A stretch of 64,000 nucleotides of DNA from Rhodococcus sp. Z13 (GCF_025837095.1 NZ_CP107551.1:2660668-2724667); one strand, 5' to 3'. Shown: positions 30,182 to 39,179, counted from the stretch's first letter. A program made the numbers and translations. The notes: a model not told the origin generated them from the letters alone.

Positions 30182-30312
30182 CGTATTCAATATAGCTGGA
30201 CCCACCGACAACCCGTCAAGAGAAGGCGGCCCACCATCTCGAACGAGCAACGAGAACCGACCATCTCCGCGACCGTCCACTCCCCTTCGCGAGCCACCCG
30301 AACGAGTCACGC

Positions 30313-30960
30313 ATGAGCACCGATCCCCGTCGCGGCACCGCGATCGTCACCGAGCTCTCCTCCGCCGAGTTCCGTGCCCGGCTCCCCCAGCTTCTGGCCG
30401 TCTACGTCGCGGCGATGCGGTATCCCCGGGGCACCGAGTACCACCGGGCCCCGATGTGGTCCGAGCACTCGGCCCGCCCGGGCTGGCAGGCGTTCGCCGC
30501 CACGCTGCCGGAGGATCCCGACACGGTGGTCGGCATCGCCTACGGCTACCGCGGGGACACCCGGCAGTGGTGGAACCAGCAGGTGCGGGCGGGACTGCGG
30601 CACTCCGGGCGCACCACCGAGGAGATCGACCGCATCCTCGGCGACTACTTCGAGCTGACCGAACTGCACGTGCGGCCCGACATGCAGGGCCACCGCATCG
30701 GGGAACTGCTGCTGCAGTCCCTGCTCCGCGACCGACCGGAGGCGTCGGTGCTGCTGTCCACCCCGGAGGTCCCCGGCGAGGACAATCGGGCCTGGCGGCT
30801 GTACCGCCGCTTCGGGTTCCGCGACGTGGTGCGCCGGTTCGTCTTCACCGGGGACGCCCGCCCCTTCGCGGTCCTGGGCCGCCCTCTCCCGCTCGGCCCC
30901 GACCCGGCCGCCAGCAGCACGGACCCAACCGGCGGTGCCGGGGAGAGCGAGTTCCGATGA
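30313..30960 (+). CDS. GNAT-family N-acetyltransferase (Rv2170-like)
   Basis: A 215-residue GNAT protein with the acetyl-CoA pyrophosphate-binding segment LHVRPDMQGHRIGELLLQSLL (about residues 117-137) and the AWRLYRRFGF C-terminal motif. It holds the Rv2170 position next to lppM; I recall Rv2170 being reported as a lysine acetyltransferase, but the substrate here is not readable. Its stop overlaps the crtO start (ATGA), tying it to the carotenoid run. Confidence 0.88.
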   Translation: MSTDPRRGTAIVTELSSAEFRARLPQLLAVYVAAMRYPRGTEYHRAPMWSEHSARPGWQAFAATLPEDPDTVVGIAYGYRGDTRQWWNQQVRAGLRHSGRTTEEIDRILGDYFELTELHVRPDMQGHRIGELLLQSLLRDRPEASVLLSTPEVPGEDNRAWRLYRRFGFRDVVRRFVFTGDARPFAVLGRPLPLGPDPAASSTDPTGGAGESEFR

Positions 30961-32552
30961 CCCCCGTCCTCGACGCCGTCGTCGTCGGCTCCGGGCACAA
31001 CGCCCTGGTGTCGGCCTGTTACCTGGCCCGTGCCGGCTGGTCGGTGGAGGTCCTCGAACGCGACGGCGTGCCCGGCGGGGCGGTCTCGACCGTCGAGCGG
31101 TTCCCCGGCTACGCCGTCGACCGGGGTTCCTCGGCGCACATCATGGTCCGGCACTCCGGGATCGTCGAGGACCTCGACCTCGCCGCCCACGGCCTGCGCT
31201 ACATCGACTGCGATCCGTGGGCGTACGCCCCGCCCCCGGCCGGCAGCGACCGGCCCGGGATCGTGTTCCACCGCGATCTCGACCGCACCTGCGAGTCGAT
31301 CGCCGCGGCCTGCGGGACCCGGGAGGCAGACGCCTACCGCCGCTTCGTCCGCGGGTGGGGTCCGCGCAGCGCGGCGGTGATGAAGTCATTCACCTCCCCG
31401 CCCACCGGCCGGCACCTGCTGTCGTCGTTCTGGGGGCTAGACGCGAAGGCCGGCGGCAGCGCCCTGTCCCGCGAGTTCCTCACCACCGGCGACAGCCTCC
31501 TCGACGGATACTTCGACGACGAACCGCTCAAGGCGGCGCTCGCCTGGTTCGGGGCGCAGTCCGGACCGCCGATGTCGGAGCCGGGCACCGCGCCGATGGT
31601 CGGTTTCGCCGCCCTCATGCACACGCTGCCGCCGGGCCGGGCGGTGGGCGGGAGCGGCGCCCTCACCCGCGCGCTGATCTCCCGACTGGAGTCCGACGGC
31701 GGGGTCCTGAGCTGCGGTGACGCCGCCGTCGAGATCCGCCGGTCCGGTGACATGTGGACGGTCCGCACCGAGAGCGGCCGGAGCATCCGGGCCCGCCGGG
31801 TGGTCGCCGGATGCCACGTGCTGACCACCCTCGATCTGCTCGAGCGGGGCGGTTTCGACGCCGACCGGATCTCCCGCTGGCGCCGCGGCGTGCGCGTGGG
31901 TCCCGGCATCGGCATGGTGCTGCGCCTGGGCACCGATGCGCTGCCCCGCTACCGCGGCGGCGACGACCCGGTGCTCACCGCGACGGGCCTGCAATTGCTC
32001 GTCGACGACCGGGCGCAGCTGCGGGCCGCGCACGGCGCCGCGATGGCGGGCGAGCTGCCGCCGCGGCCGGCGGTGCTCGCGATGAGCTTCTCGGCGCTCG
32101 ACCCGACGATCGCCCCCGAGGGGGAACACCAGATCACCCTGTGGTCGCAGTGGCATCCCTACCGGTTGAGCGGCGGCCGGAGCTGGGACGACGTCGCCGG
32201 CGCCGAGACCGACCGGATCCTCGCCGAGATGGAGTCGGTTGCTCCCGGTTTCACCGCGAGCGTCCGGCACCGCTACGTCCAGACCCCGGCGAACATCGAG
32301 AGCGAACTCGGCCTGCTCGGCGGCAACGTCATGCACGTCGAGATGTCGCTCGACCAGATGTTCTTCTGGCGTCCGCTGCCCGAGCTGTCGGGCTACCGGG
32401 TTCCCGACGCCCCGGGCGTGTACCTCACGGGCGCGTCCACTCATCCGGGTGGCGGGGTGTCCGGGGCGAGCGGCCGCAACGCCGCGAACATCGCGCTGGC
32501 CGATGCCACCGGAGGGCTGGCCGGGCGGGTGCGCAGGTGGGTGTCGCGGTGA
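30957..32552 (+). CDS. crtO: CrtO-type carotenoid 4-ketolase
   Basis: A 531-residue FAD enzyme of the phytoene desaturase superfamily. The dinucleotide fold AVVVGSGHNALVSACYLARAG is N-terminal and the C-terminal FAD segment is GVYLTGASTHPGGGVSGASG. Residues such as STVERFPGYAVDRGSSAH, GLRYIDCDPWA and GGNVMHVEMSLDQM match, from memory, the R. erythropolis CrtO, which adds a 4-keto group to one beta-ring. Length is also the same. The ATG overlaps the GNAT stop; the stop overlaps cruF (GTGA). Substrate is likely a gamma- or beta-carotene. Confidence 0.9.
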   Translation: MTPVLDAVVVGSGHNALVSACYLARAGWSVEVLERDGVPGGAVSTVERFPGYAVDRGSSAHIMVRHSGIVEDLDLAAHGLRYIDCDPWAYAPPPAGSDRPGIVFHRDLDRTCESIAAACGTREADAYRRFVRGWGPRSAAVMKSFTSPPTGRHLLSSFWGLDAKAGGSALSREFLTTGDSLLDGYFDDEPLKAALAWFGAQSGPPMSEPGTAPMVGFAALMHTLPPGRAVGGSGALTRALISRLESDGGVLSCGDAAVEIRRSGDMWTVRTESGRSIRARRVVAGCHVLTTLDLLERGGFDADRISRWRRGVRVGPGIGMVLRLGTDALPRYRGGDDPVLTATGLQLLVDDRAQLRAAHGAAMAGELPPRPAVLAMSFSALDPTIAPEGEHQITLWSQWHPYRLSGGRSWDDVAGAETDRILAEMESVAPGFTASVRHRYVQTPANIESELGLLGGNVMHVEMSLDQMFFWRPLPELSGYRVPDAPGVYLTGASTHPGGGVSGASGRNAANIALADATGGLAGRVRRWVSR

Positions 32553-33391
32553 CCACCCGCGCGCCGGCGCCACCCCGCTGGGCGACGTTCGTCCCGATCG
32601 TCCTGACCGGCGCCGCGATCCTGGCGCAGATCACCTATCCCCTCACCTCGGGCGGCACGCGGGACGCGGTGACGGTCGCCGTCGTCACCTTCCTCACCGC
32701 GGCCTGCCTCACCCACGCCGCGGTGCACCGCGGTCCCGGGTTCACGCTGGTGCTGTTCGCTGTCTCCGCCGGCGGCGGTTACCTGTCGGAGGTCGTCGGC
32801 ACCACCACGGGTTTCCCCTACGGCTGCTACGTCTACGCGACGGACCGGCTCGGCCCGTCCGTCCTCGACGTGCCGCTGGTGGTGCCGCTGGCGTGGACGG
32901 CGGGACTGTATCCGGTCTGGTGCGTGGCCTCGCGCCTGTTCCGCAACGGGCCCGCCCGCATCGCGGCGGTCACCGTCGGGATGCTGGGCTGGGATCTCTA
33001 CCTCGACCCGCAGATGGTCGCCGACGGCCAGTGGACCTGGTGCAACGCCGGGGGACTGCCGGGCATCGAGCACATCCCGCTGACCAACTACGCGGGCTGG
33101 CTGCTGGTCGCCGCGCTGATGGGCACGGTGCTGGTGCTCGTCGACGCCCGTTCCGGGCACGAGCGGCCGGTGCGCGACGCGGTGCCGGTGGCGTTGTTCC
33201 TGTGGACCTGGCTCGGCTCGGCCCTGGCCCACAGCGTCTTCCTCGACGCTCCCGAGCTGCGGTACTCGGCGGTCTACGGGTTCGTCGTCATGGGGGTGCT
33301 CGGGGTGCCGCTGCTGGTCTCGCTCGCCCGGTCGTGGCGCCGCAGCGGCCCGCGACTCGCCGCGCCCGGCACGGTGGACCGACGACCGTGA
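32549..33391 (+). CDS. cruF: CruF-type carotenoid 1,2-hydratase
   Basis: A 280-residue membrane protein with about seven helices and the DUF422 pattern (GFPYGCYVYATDRLGP, VPLAWTAGLYPVWC, GWDLYLDPQMVADGQWTW, GIPLTN-like HIPLTNYAGW). CruF adds water across the C-1',2' double bond of an acyclic psi-end, giving the hydroxyl that is later glycosylated. It fits between crtO and a glycosyltransferase. GTG start overlapping crtO (GTGA). C40 versus C50 substrate cannot be decided from sequence. Confidence 0.88.
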   Translation: MTTRAPAPPRWATFVPIVLTGAAILAQITYPLTSGGTRDAVTVAVVTFLTAACLTHAAVHRGPGFTLVLFAVSAGGGYLSEVVGTTTGFPYGCYVYATDRLGPSVLDVPLVVPLAWTAGLYPVWCVASRLFRNGPARIAAVTVGMLGWDLYLDPQMVADGQWTWCNAGGLPGIEHIPLTNYAGWLLVAALMGTVLVLVDARSGHERPVRDAVPVALFLWTWLGSALAHSVFLDAPELRYSAVYGFVVMGVLGVPLLVSLARSWRRSGPRLAAPGTVDRRP

Positions 33392-34191
33392 GCGCAACTG
33401 GCACCATGATGTCCGTGCACTCGCCCGTACTTTCCGTCCGTCGTATCGCCGCTCGCCGTATCGCCGCTCTCGCAGGACTCGTGCTGCTGGCCGTCCCCCT
33501 GCTCACCGGATGCCTGCGGGTGCAGGCCACGATGGGCATCTCGTCCGACGACCGGGTCTCCGGCCAGATCGTCGCCGCGACCATCCCCGCCGACGAGAAC
33601 GATCCGGGCCCCGAGCTGCAGGCCCCCTCGGCGCTGGCCGGGAAGGTGCGGGTGCAGAAGTACGAGCAGGACGGCTACGTCGGCAGCCAGGTGTTCTTCA
33701 ACGATCTGAGCTTCGGCGACGTGCAGCAGCTGGCGTCCATGTCGGACCAGAGCGCGGGCATGTTCCAGCTCAACCTGCAGCGCTCCGGCGACGTGGTGGC
33801 GCTCAACGGCCGCGTCGACCTCGAGTCCGCCCCGTCGCAGGGCACCGACGTGCAGTTCACCATCGCGTTCCCGGCGCGGGTCGCCACCACCAACGGCACC
33901 CGCGAGTCGGACTCGGTCGTCACCTGGAAGCTGCCGGCGGGCGAGGTGAGCACGCTGCGCGCCGAGGTGCGCTACGCCGATCCCAACACCCGCGGATTCA
34001 CCGGCTGGGCGGGCATCATGGCCGGCGCCGCGCTCGGCGTCACCCTGATCATCGGCGGGTTGGCGTGGTTCAACCGCAATCCCGCCCCGCAGTGGCCTTC
34101 AGCAGGTGGGGGGCCTTCAGCAGGTGGGGGGCCGTCTGCGGGCGGGACGTCCTCGCAGCGCACCGGTTCCGGCGAGCGGGAGAGGTCCTGA
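33388..34191 (+). CDS. lppM: LppM lipoprotein
   Basis: A 267-residue lipoprotein with lipobox LLTGC, a beta-rich body (DGYVGSQVFFNDLSFGDVQQL, DPNTRGFTGWAGI) and a C-terminal transmembrane helix followed by a short repeat tail. It aligns by eye with M. tuberculosis LppM (Rv2171), which affects phagosome trafficking and envelope composition. The start is uncertain: GTG 33388 overlaps the cruF stop (GTGA); ATG 33406 and 33409 are alternatives. Three 18-bp repeats encode PSAGGG near the C-terminus. Confidence 0.9.
   Translation: MSATGTMMSVHSPVLSVRRIAARRIAALAGLVLLAVPLLTGCLRVQATMGISSDDRVSGQIVAATIPADENDPGPELQAPSALAGKVRVQKYEQDGYVGSQVFFNDLSFGDVQQLASMSDQSAGMFQLNLQRSGDVVALNGRVDLESAPSQGTDVQFTIAFPARVATTNGTRESDSVVTWKLPAGEVSTLRAEVRYADPNTRGFTGWAGIMAGAALGVTLIIGGLAWFNRNPAPQWPSAGGGPSAGGGPSAGGTSSQRTGSGERERS
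34096..34149. repeat. 18-bp tandem repeat in the lppM 3' end
   Basis: Two exact copies (34096-34113, 34114-34131) and a diverged third (34132-34149) encode PSAGGG-type hexads in the cytoplasmic tail of LppM. Confidence 0.85.
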
Positions 34192-35342
34192 ACCTTCCCC
34201 GCCGGGCCGTCCGACGTCTCGTCGTCACCGGCGCCGGGATCGCCGGATACGGCGCAGCGGTCGCCGCGGCGAACCGGATCGCACTCCCCCGCCTGACTCC
34301 CGGGGCGGTGGTCGACGAGCCCGTGACGGTGGTCGTGCCGGCACGGGACGAGGCCGAACGCATCGGTGCGGTGGTCTCCGATCTCGCCGCGCAGCGCGGT
34401 CTGGCGCGGCTGCGGGTGCTCGTCCTCGACGACGACTCGTCCGACGGGACGGCGGAGGTCGCCCGCCGCGCCGCGGGGGCGGACGAGCGGATCACGGTGA
34501 TCCGGCGCACCGATCCACCGCCACCCGGCTGGACCGGGAAGGCCGCGGCGTGCGCCGCCGCGATCGACCGGGCCGGGGCCGCGGCCGCCACCGGCACGGT
34601 GGTGTTCGTCGACGCCGACGTGCGCCTGGCCCCGGATGCCCTCGCCGCGGCGGTGACGCTGCTGCGCCGCGCGGACGCCGGACTGGTCTCGCCGTTCCCC
34701 TGCCAGGAGACCGGCTCCGTCCTGGAGCGGCTGGTGCAGCCGCTGCTGTTCTGGTCGTGGTTCGCGCTGCTGCCCGTCGCGGTGGCGCACCGTGCGCGCC
34801 GGCCGTCGATGGCGGTGGCGTGCGGGCAGTTCCTCGTCTTCGACGCCGCGGCCTACACGGCGATCGGCGGGCACGCGGCGGTGGCGGCGAGCCCGACGGA
34901 GGATCTCGATCTCGCCCGGGCACTGCGCCGCGCCGGTTTCCACACCCTGGCCGCGGCAGCAGGTCCGCTCGCGTCGTGCCGTATGTACGACGGGCCGAGG
35001 CCGCTGGTCGCCGGGTACACCCGGTGGTTGTGGTCGGCCTTCGGGTCCCCGGCGGGAGCGGCCGCGGTGGTCGCGCTGTACCTGCTGGCCTATCTGGTGC
35101 CGCCCTCGGCGGCGGTGCTCGCGCGCGGACCCGTGCGTCGCTGGGGGCTGGCCGGTACGGGAGCGGCGGTGGCGTCGCGGCTGCTCGCCCGCGCGACCGA
35201 ACGGGGCCGCCCGGCCTGGTCCGATCTGCCCGCCGCGGGTACGCATCCGGCGTCGGTCCTGGCCTTCGCGTCGCTCACGGCGGAGTCCATCCGGGCCCGG
35301 CGTGCCGGTCGCACGGCGTGGAAGGACCGCCGCCTGCCCTGA
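34188..35342 (+). CDS. Family-2 glycosyltransferase, probably carotenoid (CruG-like)
   Basis: A GT2 enzyme with VTVVVPARDEAERIGAVV, VLVLDDDSSDGTAEV, a DxD-type VVFVDADVRL and EDLDLARALRRAGF, plus C-terminal hydrophobic helices. Placed after crtO and cruF, it is the best candidate to glycosylate the CruF hydroxyl. The start is unresolved: no ATG, GTG or TTG lies near the natural N-terminus; CTG 34188 overlaps the lppM stop (CTGA), and the next option, GTG 34308, would remove a hydrophobic N-terminal segment. Substrate is inferred from neighbours. Confidence 0.78.
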   Translation: MNLPRRAVRRLVVTGAGIAGYGAAVAAANRIALPRLTPGAVVDEPVTVVVPARDEAERIGAVVSDLAAQRGLARLRVLVLDDDSSDGTAEVARRAAGADERITVIRRTDPPPPGWTGKAAACAAAIDRAGAAAATGTVVFVDADVRLAPDALAAAVTLLRRADAGLVSPFPCQETGSVLERLVQPLLFWSWFALLPVAVAHRARRPSMAVACGQFLVFDAAAYTAIGGHAAVAASPTEDLDLARALRRAGFHTLAAAAGPLASCRMYDGPRPLVAGYTRWLWSAFGSPAGAAAVVALYLLAYLVPPSAAVLARGPVRRWGLAGTGAAVASRLLARATERGRPAWSDLPAAGTHPASVLAFASLTAESIRARRAGRTAWKDRRLP

Positions 35343-35376
35343 GCGGACGAGCCTGTGAACGGGCGAGCGGGCCCGG

Positions 35377-36357
35377 TCAGGCCGGTTGCGGGGCTGCCGC
35401 CTCTACCTCGTAGCCGAGATTGGTGAGCACCTCGCTGGTCGCGCGCGCGAAGTTGAGGGTGATGAAGTGCAGGCAGGGAGCGCCCTCGGCGATCAGCCGT
35501 TCGCACATCTCCGTCGCGACCTCGATGCCCACCTCGCGCACCGCGGCCCGGTTCTCCTCGGGGCCGTCGCCCGCCGCGAGCCGCAACCGCTCCTCCAGGG
35601 CGGGCGGTAGCTGCGAGCCCGACAGTTCGAGGCTGCGCCGCGCCGAGCGCAGCGAGGTGATGGGCATGATCTCCGGGATGATCGGCTTCGCGCCCTGTTC
35701 GGCGTCGAAGGCGGCGACGCGGTCGCGCAGCCGCAGGTAGTGCTCGACGTCGAAGAACATCTGGGTGATCGAGTACTCGGCGCCGGCTCGCAGCTTCTGC
35801 ACCAGATAGCGGGTGTCGTGCTCGAGATCCGGGGAGCGGTGATGGCCCTCCGGGAACGAGGCGACACCGACGTGGAAGTCGCCGAGCTCACGGACGAGCC
35901 GGACGAGTTCGTCGGCGTGTTCGAGGCCCTGCGGGTGCTTCTCCCACTCGCCGAGCGGGTTGCCGGGCGGGTCGCCGCGCAGGGCCAGGATGTTGGTGAT
36001 GCCGCGGTCGGCGTAGGCGCCGACCATCGCGCGCAGCTCGTCGATGCTGTGTCCGACGGCCGTCAGGTGCGCGACCGGGAGCAGGGTGGTCTCCTCGGCG
36101 AGCTGCCCGGTGACGCGCACGGTGCGGTCGCGGGTGGATCCCCCGGCGCCGTAGGTCATGGACACGAACGCCGGGCGGAGACGTTCGAAGGTCCGCACGG
36201 CACGCCACAGGCGTCCCTCGGCCTCGGCGTCGCGAGGCGGGGAGAACTCGACGGAGAAGGGGGTGCGGCCCGAACGGGTGGAGCCGAGACGGTCCACGAT
36301 CGACGGGGTCCGAGAGAGTCCCCCGTCCTCGGTTGCCCTGACGAAGTCGCTTGTCAC
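35377..36357 (-). CDS. metF: Methylenetetrahydrofolate reductase-like protein (Rv2172c position)
   Basis: A 326-residue TIM-barrel flavoprotein of the MetF family. It shows VEFSPPRDAEAEGRLW, AFVSMTYGAGGSTRDRT, HLTAVGHSIDEL, GITNILALRGDPPG and EYSITQMFFDVEHYLRL, so the 5,10-CH2-THF reductase active site looks complete. The start is GTG with a -10 hexamer 6 nt upstream. It faces the glycosyltransferase gene, with a 34-bp gap, and diverges from idsA. Confidence 0.88.
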   Translation of the reverse strand: MTSDFVRATEDGGLSRTPSIVDRLGSTRSGRTPFSVEFSPPRDAEAEGRLWRAVRTFERLRPAFVSMTYGAGGSTRDRTVRVTGQLAEETTLLPVAHLTAVGHSIDELRAMVGAYADRGITNILALRGDPPGNPLGEWEKHPQGLEHADELVRLVRELGDFHVGVASFPEGHHRSPDLEHDTRYLVQKLRAGAEYSITQMFFDVEHYLRLRDRVAAFDAEQGAKPIIPEIMPITSLRSARRSLELSGSQLPPALEERLRLAAGDGPEENRAAVREVGIEVATEMCERLIAEGAPCLHFITLNFARATSEVLTNLGYEVEAAAPQPA

Positions 36358-36363
36358 CTGTTC

Positions 36364-36369
36364 AGCATA
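36364..36369 (-). promoter_or_regulatory. -10 element of a leaderless promoter (metF)
   Basis: TATGCT on the minus strand, 6 nt before the GTG start at 36357. No Shine-Dalgarno sequence. Confidence 0.65.
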
Positions 36370-36442
36370 GGTGGCGGGCCCCGGAGGTCCACCACCGGCG
36401 ACCTATGAGGTCCGCTACCCACGGGTCCGCGCGGCCAGCGGA

Positions 36443-36448
36443 TAGGCT
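36443..36448 (+). promoter_or_regulatory. -10 element for idsA
   Basis: TAGGCT fits TANNNT and lies about 65 bp before the proposed idsA start, giving a leadered mRNA with AGGAGG at 36501-36506. Confidence 0.5.
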
Positions 36449-36513
36449 GGACGCCGTCCCCCTCGATCCCGCGTCGTGGGGAGGTCTCCACCCACCGATC
36501 AGGAGGTTCCGTC

Positions 36514-37608
36514 CTGTCCACCGGCGCCGATCCCCTTCGTACCGACCAGCTTCCCGACCGTGTGGAAGGCGCCCTCCGACAGTTCTTCGCCTCCCGCGCG
36601 GCCGTGATCGAGACGGTGGGCGGCGGGTACCGCGAGGCCGTCACCGCCCTGGAATCCTTCGTGCTGCGCGGCGGCAAGCGGGTGCGGCCGACCTTCGCGT
36701 GGACGGGCTGGCTCGGCGCCGGCGGCGATCCGGAGGGGCCCGACGCGGAAGCGGTGCTGCAGGCCTGTGCGTCGCTGGAGCTGGTGCAGGCCGGTGCGCT
36801 CGTGCACGACGACATCATCGACGCCTCCACCACCCGGCGCGGGTTCCCGACGATCCACGTCGAGTTCGGCGAGCTGCACCGGCGTTCCGGCTGGCGCGGC
36901 CGCCCCGAGCAGTTCGGGGAATCGGCGGCGATCCTGCTCGGTGATCTCGCACTGGTGTGGGCCGACGACATGCTGCACTCGGCGGGACTGGCCCCGGAGG
37001 TCGTCGCGCGGGTGACCCCGGTGTGGTCGGCGATGCGCACCGAGGTGCTCGGCGGGCAGTATCTCGACATCGCCGGGGAGGTCGCGGCCGACGAGTCGGT
37101 CGAGTCCGCGATGCGGGTGAACCGCTACAAGACGGCCGCCTACACCATCGAGCGGCCGCTGCACCTCGGTGCGGTGTTCGCCGGCGCCGACGACGACCTG
37201 ATCGACGCCTACCGGCGGTTCGGCACGGGGATCGGCCTGGCCTTCCAGCTGCGCGACGACCTGCTCGGGGTGTTCGGCGACCCCGAGGTCACCGGCAAGC
37301 CGTCGGGCGACGACCTGCGTGCCGGCAAGCGCACCGTGCTCTACGCCCTTGCGCTCGCCGCCGCCGACGCGAGCGATCCGGCCGCGGCGGAGCTGCTGCG
37401 CACCTCGATCGGCACCGACCTGTCCGACGCCGAGGTCGAACGGATCCGCGCGGTGCTCGTCGAGCTCGGGGCGGTCGCCCGGGTGGAGGACCGCATCGAC
37501 GCTCTCACCGCCGATGCCTTCGAGGCCCTCGACTCGTCCGGGGCCACCGAGGCGGGCAAGGAACTGCTGCGGGCGTCGGCGCTGGCCGCGACCCGGCGGG
37601 TGGCGTGA
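36514..37608 (+). CDS. idsA: Long-chain (E)-prenyl diphosphate synthase, GGPP synthase
   Basis: A trans-prenyltransferase supplying geranylgeranyl diphosphate. The first Asp-rich motif is LVHDDIIDAS and the second reads LRDDLLGVFGD (DDxxG, as in actinobacterial IdsA). LRGGKRVRPTF and GDDLRAGKRT bind diphosphate. The proposed start is CTG 36514: AGGAGG (36501-36506) is 7 nt upstream, and the in-frame N-terminus (STGADPLRTDQLPDRVEGAL) looks natural. The GTG at 36562 has no ribosome-binding site. Its stop overlaps crtI (GTGA), so it feeds CrtB and CrtI directly. Confidence 0.9.
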   Translation: MSTGADPLRTDQLPDRVEGALRQFFASRAAVIETVGGGYREAVTALESFVLRGGKRVRPTFAWTGWLGAGGDPEGPDAEAVLQACASLELVQAGALVHDDIIDASTTRRGFPTIHVEFGELHRRSGWRGRPEQFGESAAILLGDLALVWADDMLHSAGLAPEVVARVTPVWSAMRTEVLGGQYLDIAGEVAADESVESAMRVNRYKTAAYTIERPLHLGAVFAGADDDLIDAYRRFGTGIGLAFQLRDDLLGVFGDPEVTGKPSGDDLRAGKRTVLYALALAAADASDPAAAELLRTSIGTDLSDAEVERIRAVLVELGAVARVEDRIDALTADAFEALDSSGATEAGKELLRASALAATRRVA

Positions 37609-39179
37609 CGGCGGTGCGCACGGTCCCCGGCGCCGAGCGGGTCGTGGTGGTCGGGGCCGGGCTGGCGGGTCTGGCGGCGGCGCTGCATCTGCGCGGCGCC
37701 GGAAGGGACGTGACCGTGCTCGAACGCGCCGACACCGTCGGCGGCCGGGTCGGGGTGCATCGCGGTCCGGGCTACGAGATCGACAACGGCGCCACGGTGC
37801 TGACCATGCCCGAGCTGATCGACGACGCGCTCGGCGCCGTGGGCGCCGACCGCCGGTCGGTGCGGCCCGTCCTGCGCACGACGCTGCTCTCCCCCGCCTA
37901 TCACGCGCGGTTCGCCGACGGCAGCACCCTCGACGTGCACTCGGATCCCGACCGGATGGCCGAGGAGATCACCCGGTTGTGCGGTCCCGACGAGGCGCGC
38001 CGCTACCGCCGGCTTCGGACCTGGCTCGCCGACGTCTTCGACGCCGAGTTCGACCGGTTCATGGACGCGAGCTTCGACTCCCCGCTGGACCTCGTGTCGT
38101 CGCCGGGAGCACTCCGCGATCTGGCCCGCCTGCTCCGGCTCGGCGGGTTCGGGCGGCTCGGGGCGCAGGTGGGCCGCCGGATCACCGATCCACGGCTGCG
38201 GCGCGTGTTCACCTTCCAGGCGCTCTACGCGGGGGTCGCGCCCTCCCGGGCGCTGGCGGTCTACGGCGCGATCGCCCACATGGACACCTCGCTGGGGGTG
38301 TACGCCGTCGAGGGCGGGATGCGGTCGATCGCGCGAGCCATGGCCGATGCCCTCGTCACCGCGGGCGGCCGGGTCGAGCTGGGCCGGGAGGTCTCCGGCC
38401 TGGACTTCGCGGGCTCGCGTGTCGAGGCGGTGCGCACCACGGACGGGGCTCGTCTGCCGTGCGACGCGGTGGTGCTGACCCCGGACACCCCCGTCGTCGA
38501 CTCCTGGCTGCCGCGCCGGCCGCGACGCCCGGTGCGGGCCGCGCCGTCGGCGGTCGTGCTGCACGGTTCGATCCCGACCACGGTGTCGGACGCGTGGGCC
38601 GCCCGGCACCACCACGTCATCGACTTCGGGGCCGAGTGGGACCGCACCTTCACCGAGATCACCCGTACCCGCGGGCGCGGCCGGTTGATGTTCGATCCGT
38701 CGCTGCTGATCACCCGACCGGCACTGTCCGATCCGGGGCAGCGTTTCGCGCGTGACGGCGACGAGCACGAACCGCTGTCGGTGCTCGCGCCGTGCCCGAA
38801 TCTCGACAGCGCGCCGCTGCCCTGGCCGACGCTGGCCGGGCCGTACCGGGACGAACTGCTCGGGGTGCTCGAGGACCGCGGGTACAAGGGCGTCGCCGAG
38901 GGCTTCCGGGTCGACCGCATCGACACCCCGCAGACCTGGCTGGATCTCGGGATGCAGGCGGGCAGTCCCTTCGCGGCCGCGCACGTCTTCCGGCAGACCG
39001 GGCCGTTCCGCCGGCGGAATCTCGACCCGCGGTACCCGAACGTGGTGCTCGCCGGGTCGGCGACGGTGCCGGGTGTCGGTGTGCCCACCGTGTTGTTGTC
39101 CGGCCGGCTGGCCGCCGAGCGGCTCGGTGTCCCACGGACGCGGCCCGGCCGGGCGCAGACGGTCGAGGGTCTCCACTAA
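37605..39179 (+). CDS. crtI: Phytoene desaturase
   Basis: A 524-residue FAD-dependent carotenoid desaturase. The N-terminal dinucleotide fold is VVVVGAGLAGLAAALHLRGAG with ERADTVGGRVG, and the C-terminal FAD motif NVVLAGSATVPGVGVPTVLLSG closes the fold. FEIDNG-type YEIDNGATVLTMPEL matches CrtI. It converts phytoene to lycopene or a related acyclic carotenoid. GTG start overlapping idsA. Number of desaturation steps cannot be read from sequence. Confidence 0.9.
   Translation: MTAVRTVPGAERVVVVGAGLAGLAAALHLRGAGRDVTVLERADTVGGRVGVHRGPGYEIDNGATVLTMPELIDDALGAVGADRRSVRPVLRTTLLSPAYHARFADGSTLDVHSDPDRMAEEITRLCGPDEARRYRRLRTWLADVFDAEFDRFMDASFDSPLDLVSSPGALRDLARLLRLGGFGRLGAQVGRRITDPRLRRVFTFQALYAGVAPSRALAVYGAIAHMDTSLGVYAVEGGMRSIARAMADALVTAGGRVELGREVSGLDFAGSRVEAVRTTDGARLPCDAVVLTPDTPVVDSWLPRRPRRPVRAAPSAVVLHGSIPTTVSDAWAARHHHVIDFGAEWDRTFTEITRTRGRGRLMFDPSLLITRPALSDPGQRFARDGDEHEPLSVLAPCPNLDSAPLPWPTLAGPYRDELLGVLEDRGYKGVAEGFRVDRIDTPQTWLDLGMQAGSPFAAAHVFRQTGPFRRRNLDPRYPNVVLAGSATVPGVGVPTVLLSGRLAAERLGVPRTRPGRAQTVEGLH

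Noticed and set aside
30003-30956. In-frame 318-codon extension upstream of crtO
   Set aside because: It overlaps the GNAT gene in another frame and crosses the LexA box and hairpin; CrtO homology begins at the coupled ATG 30957.
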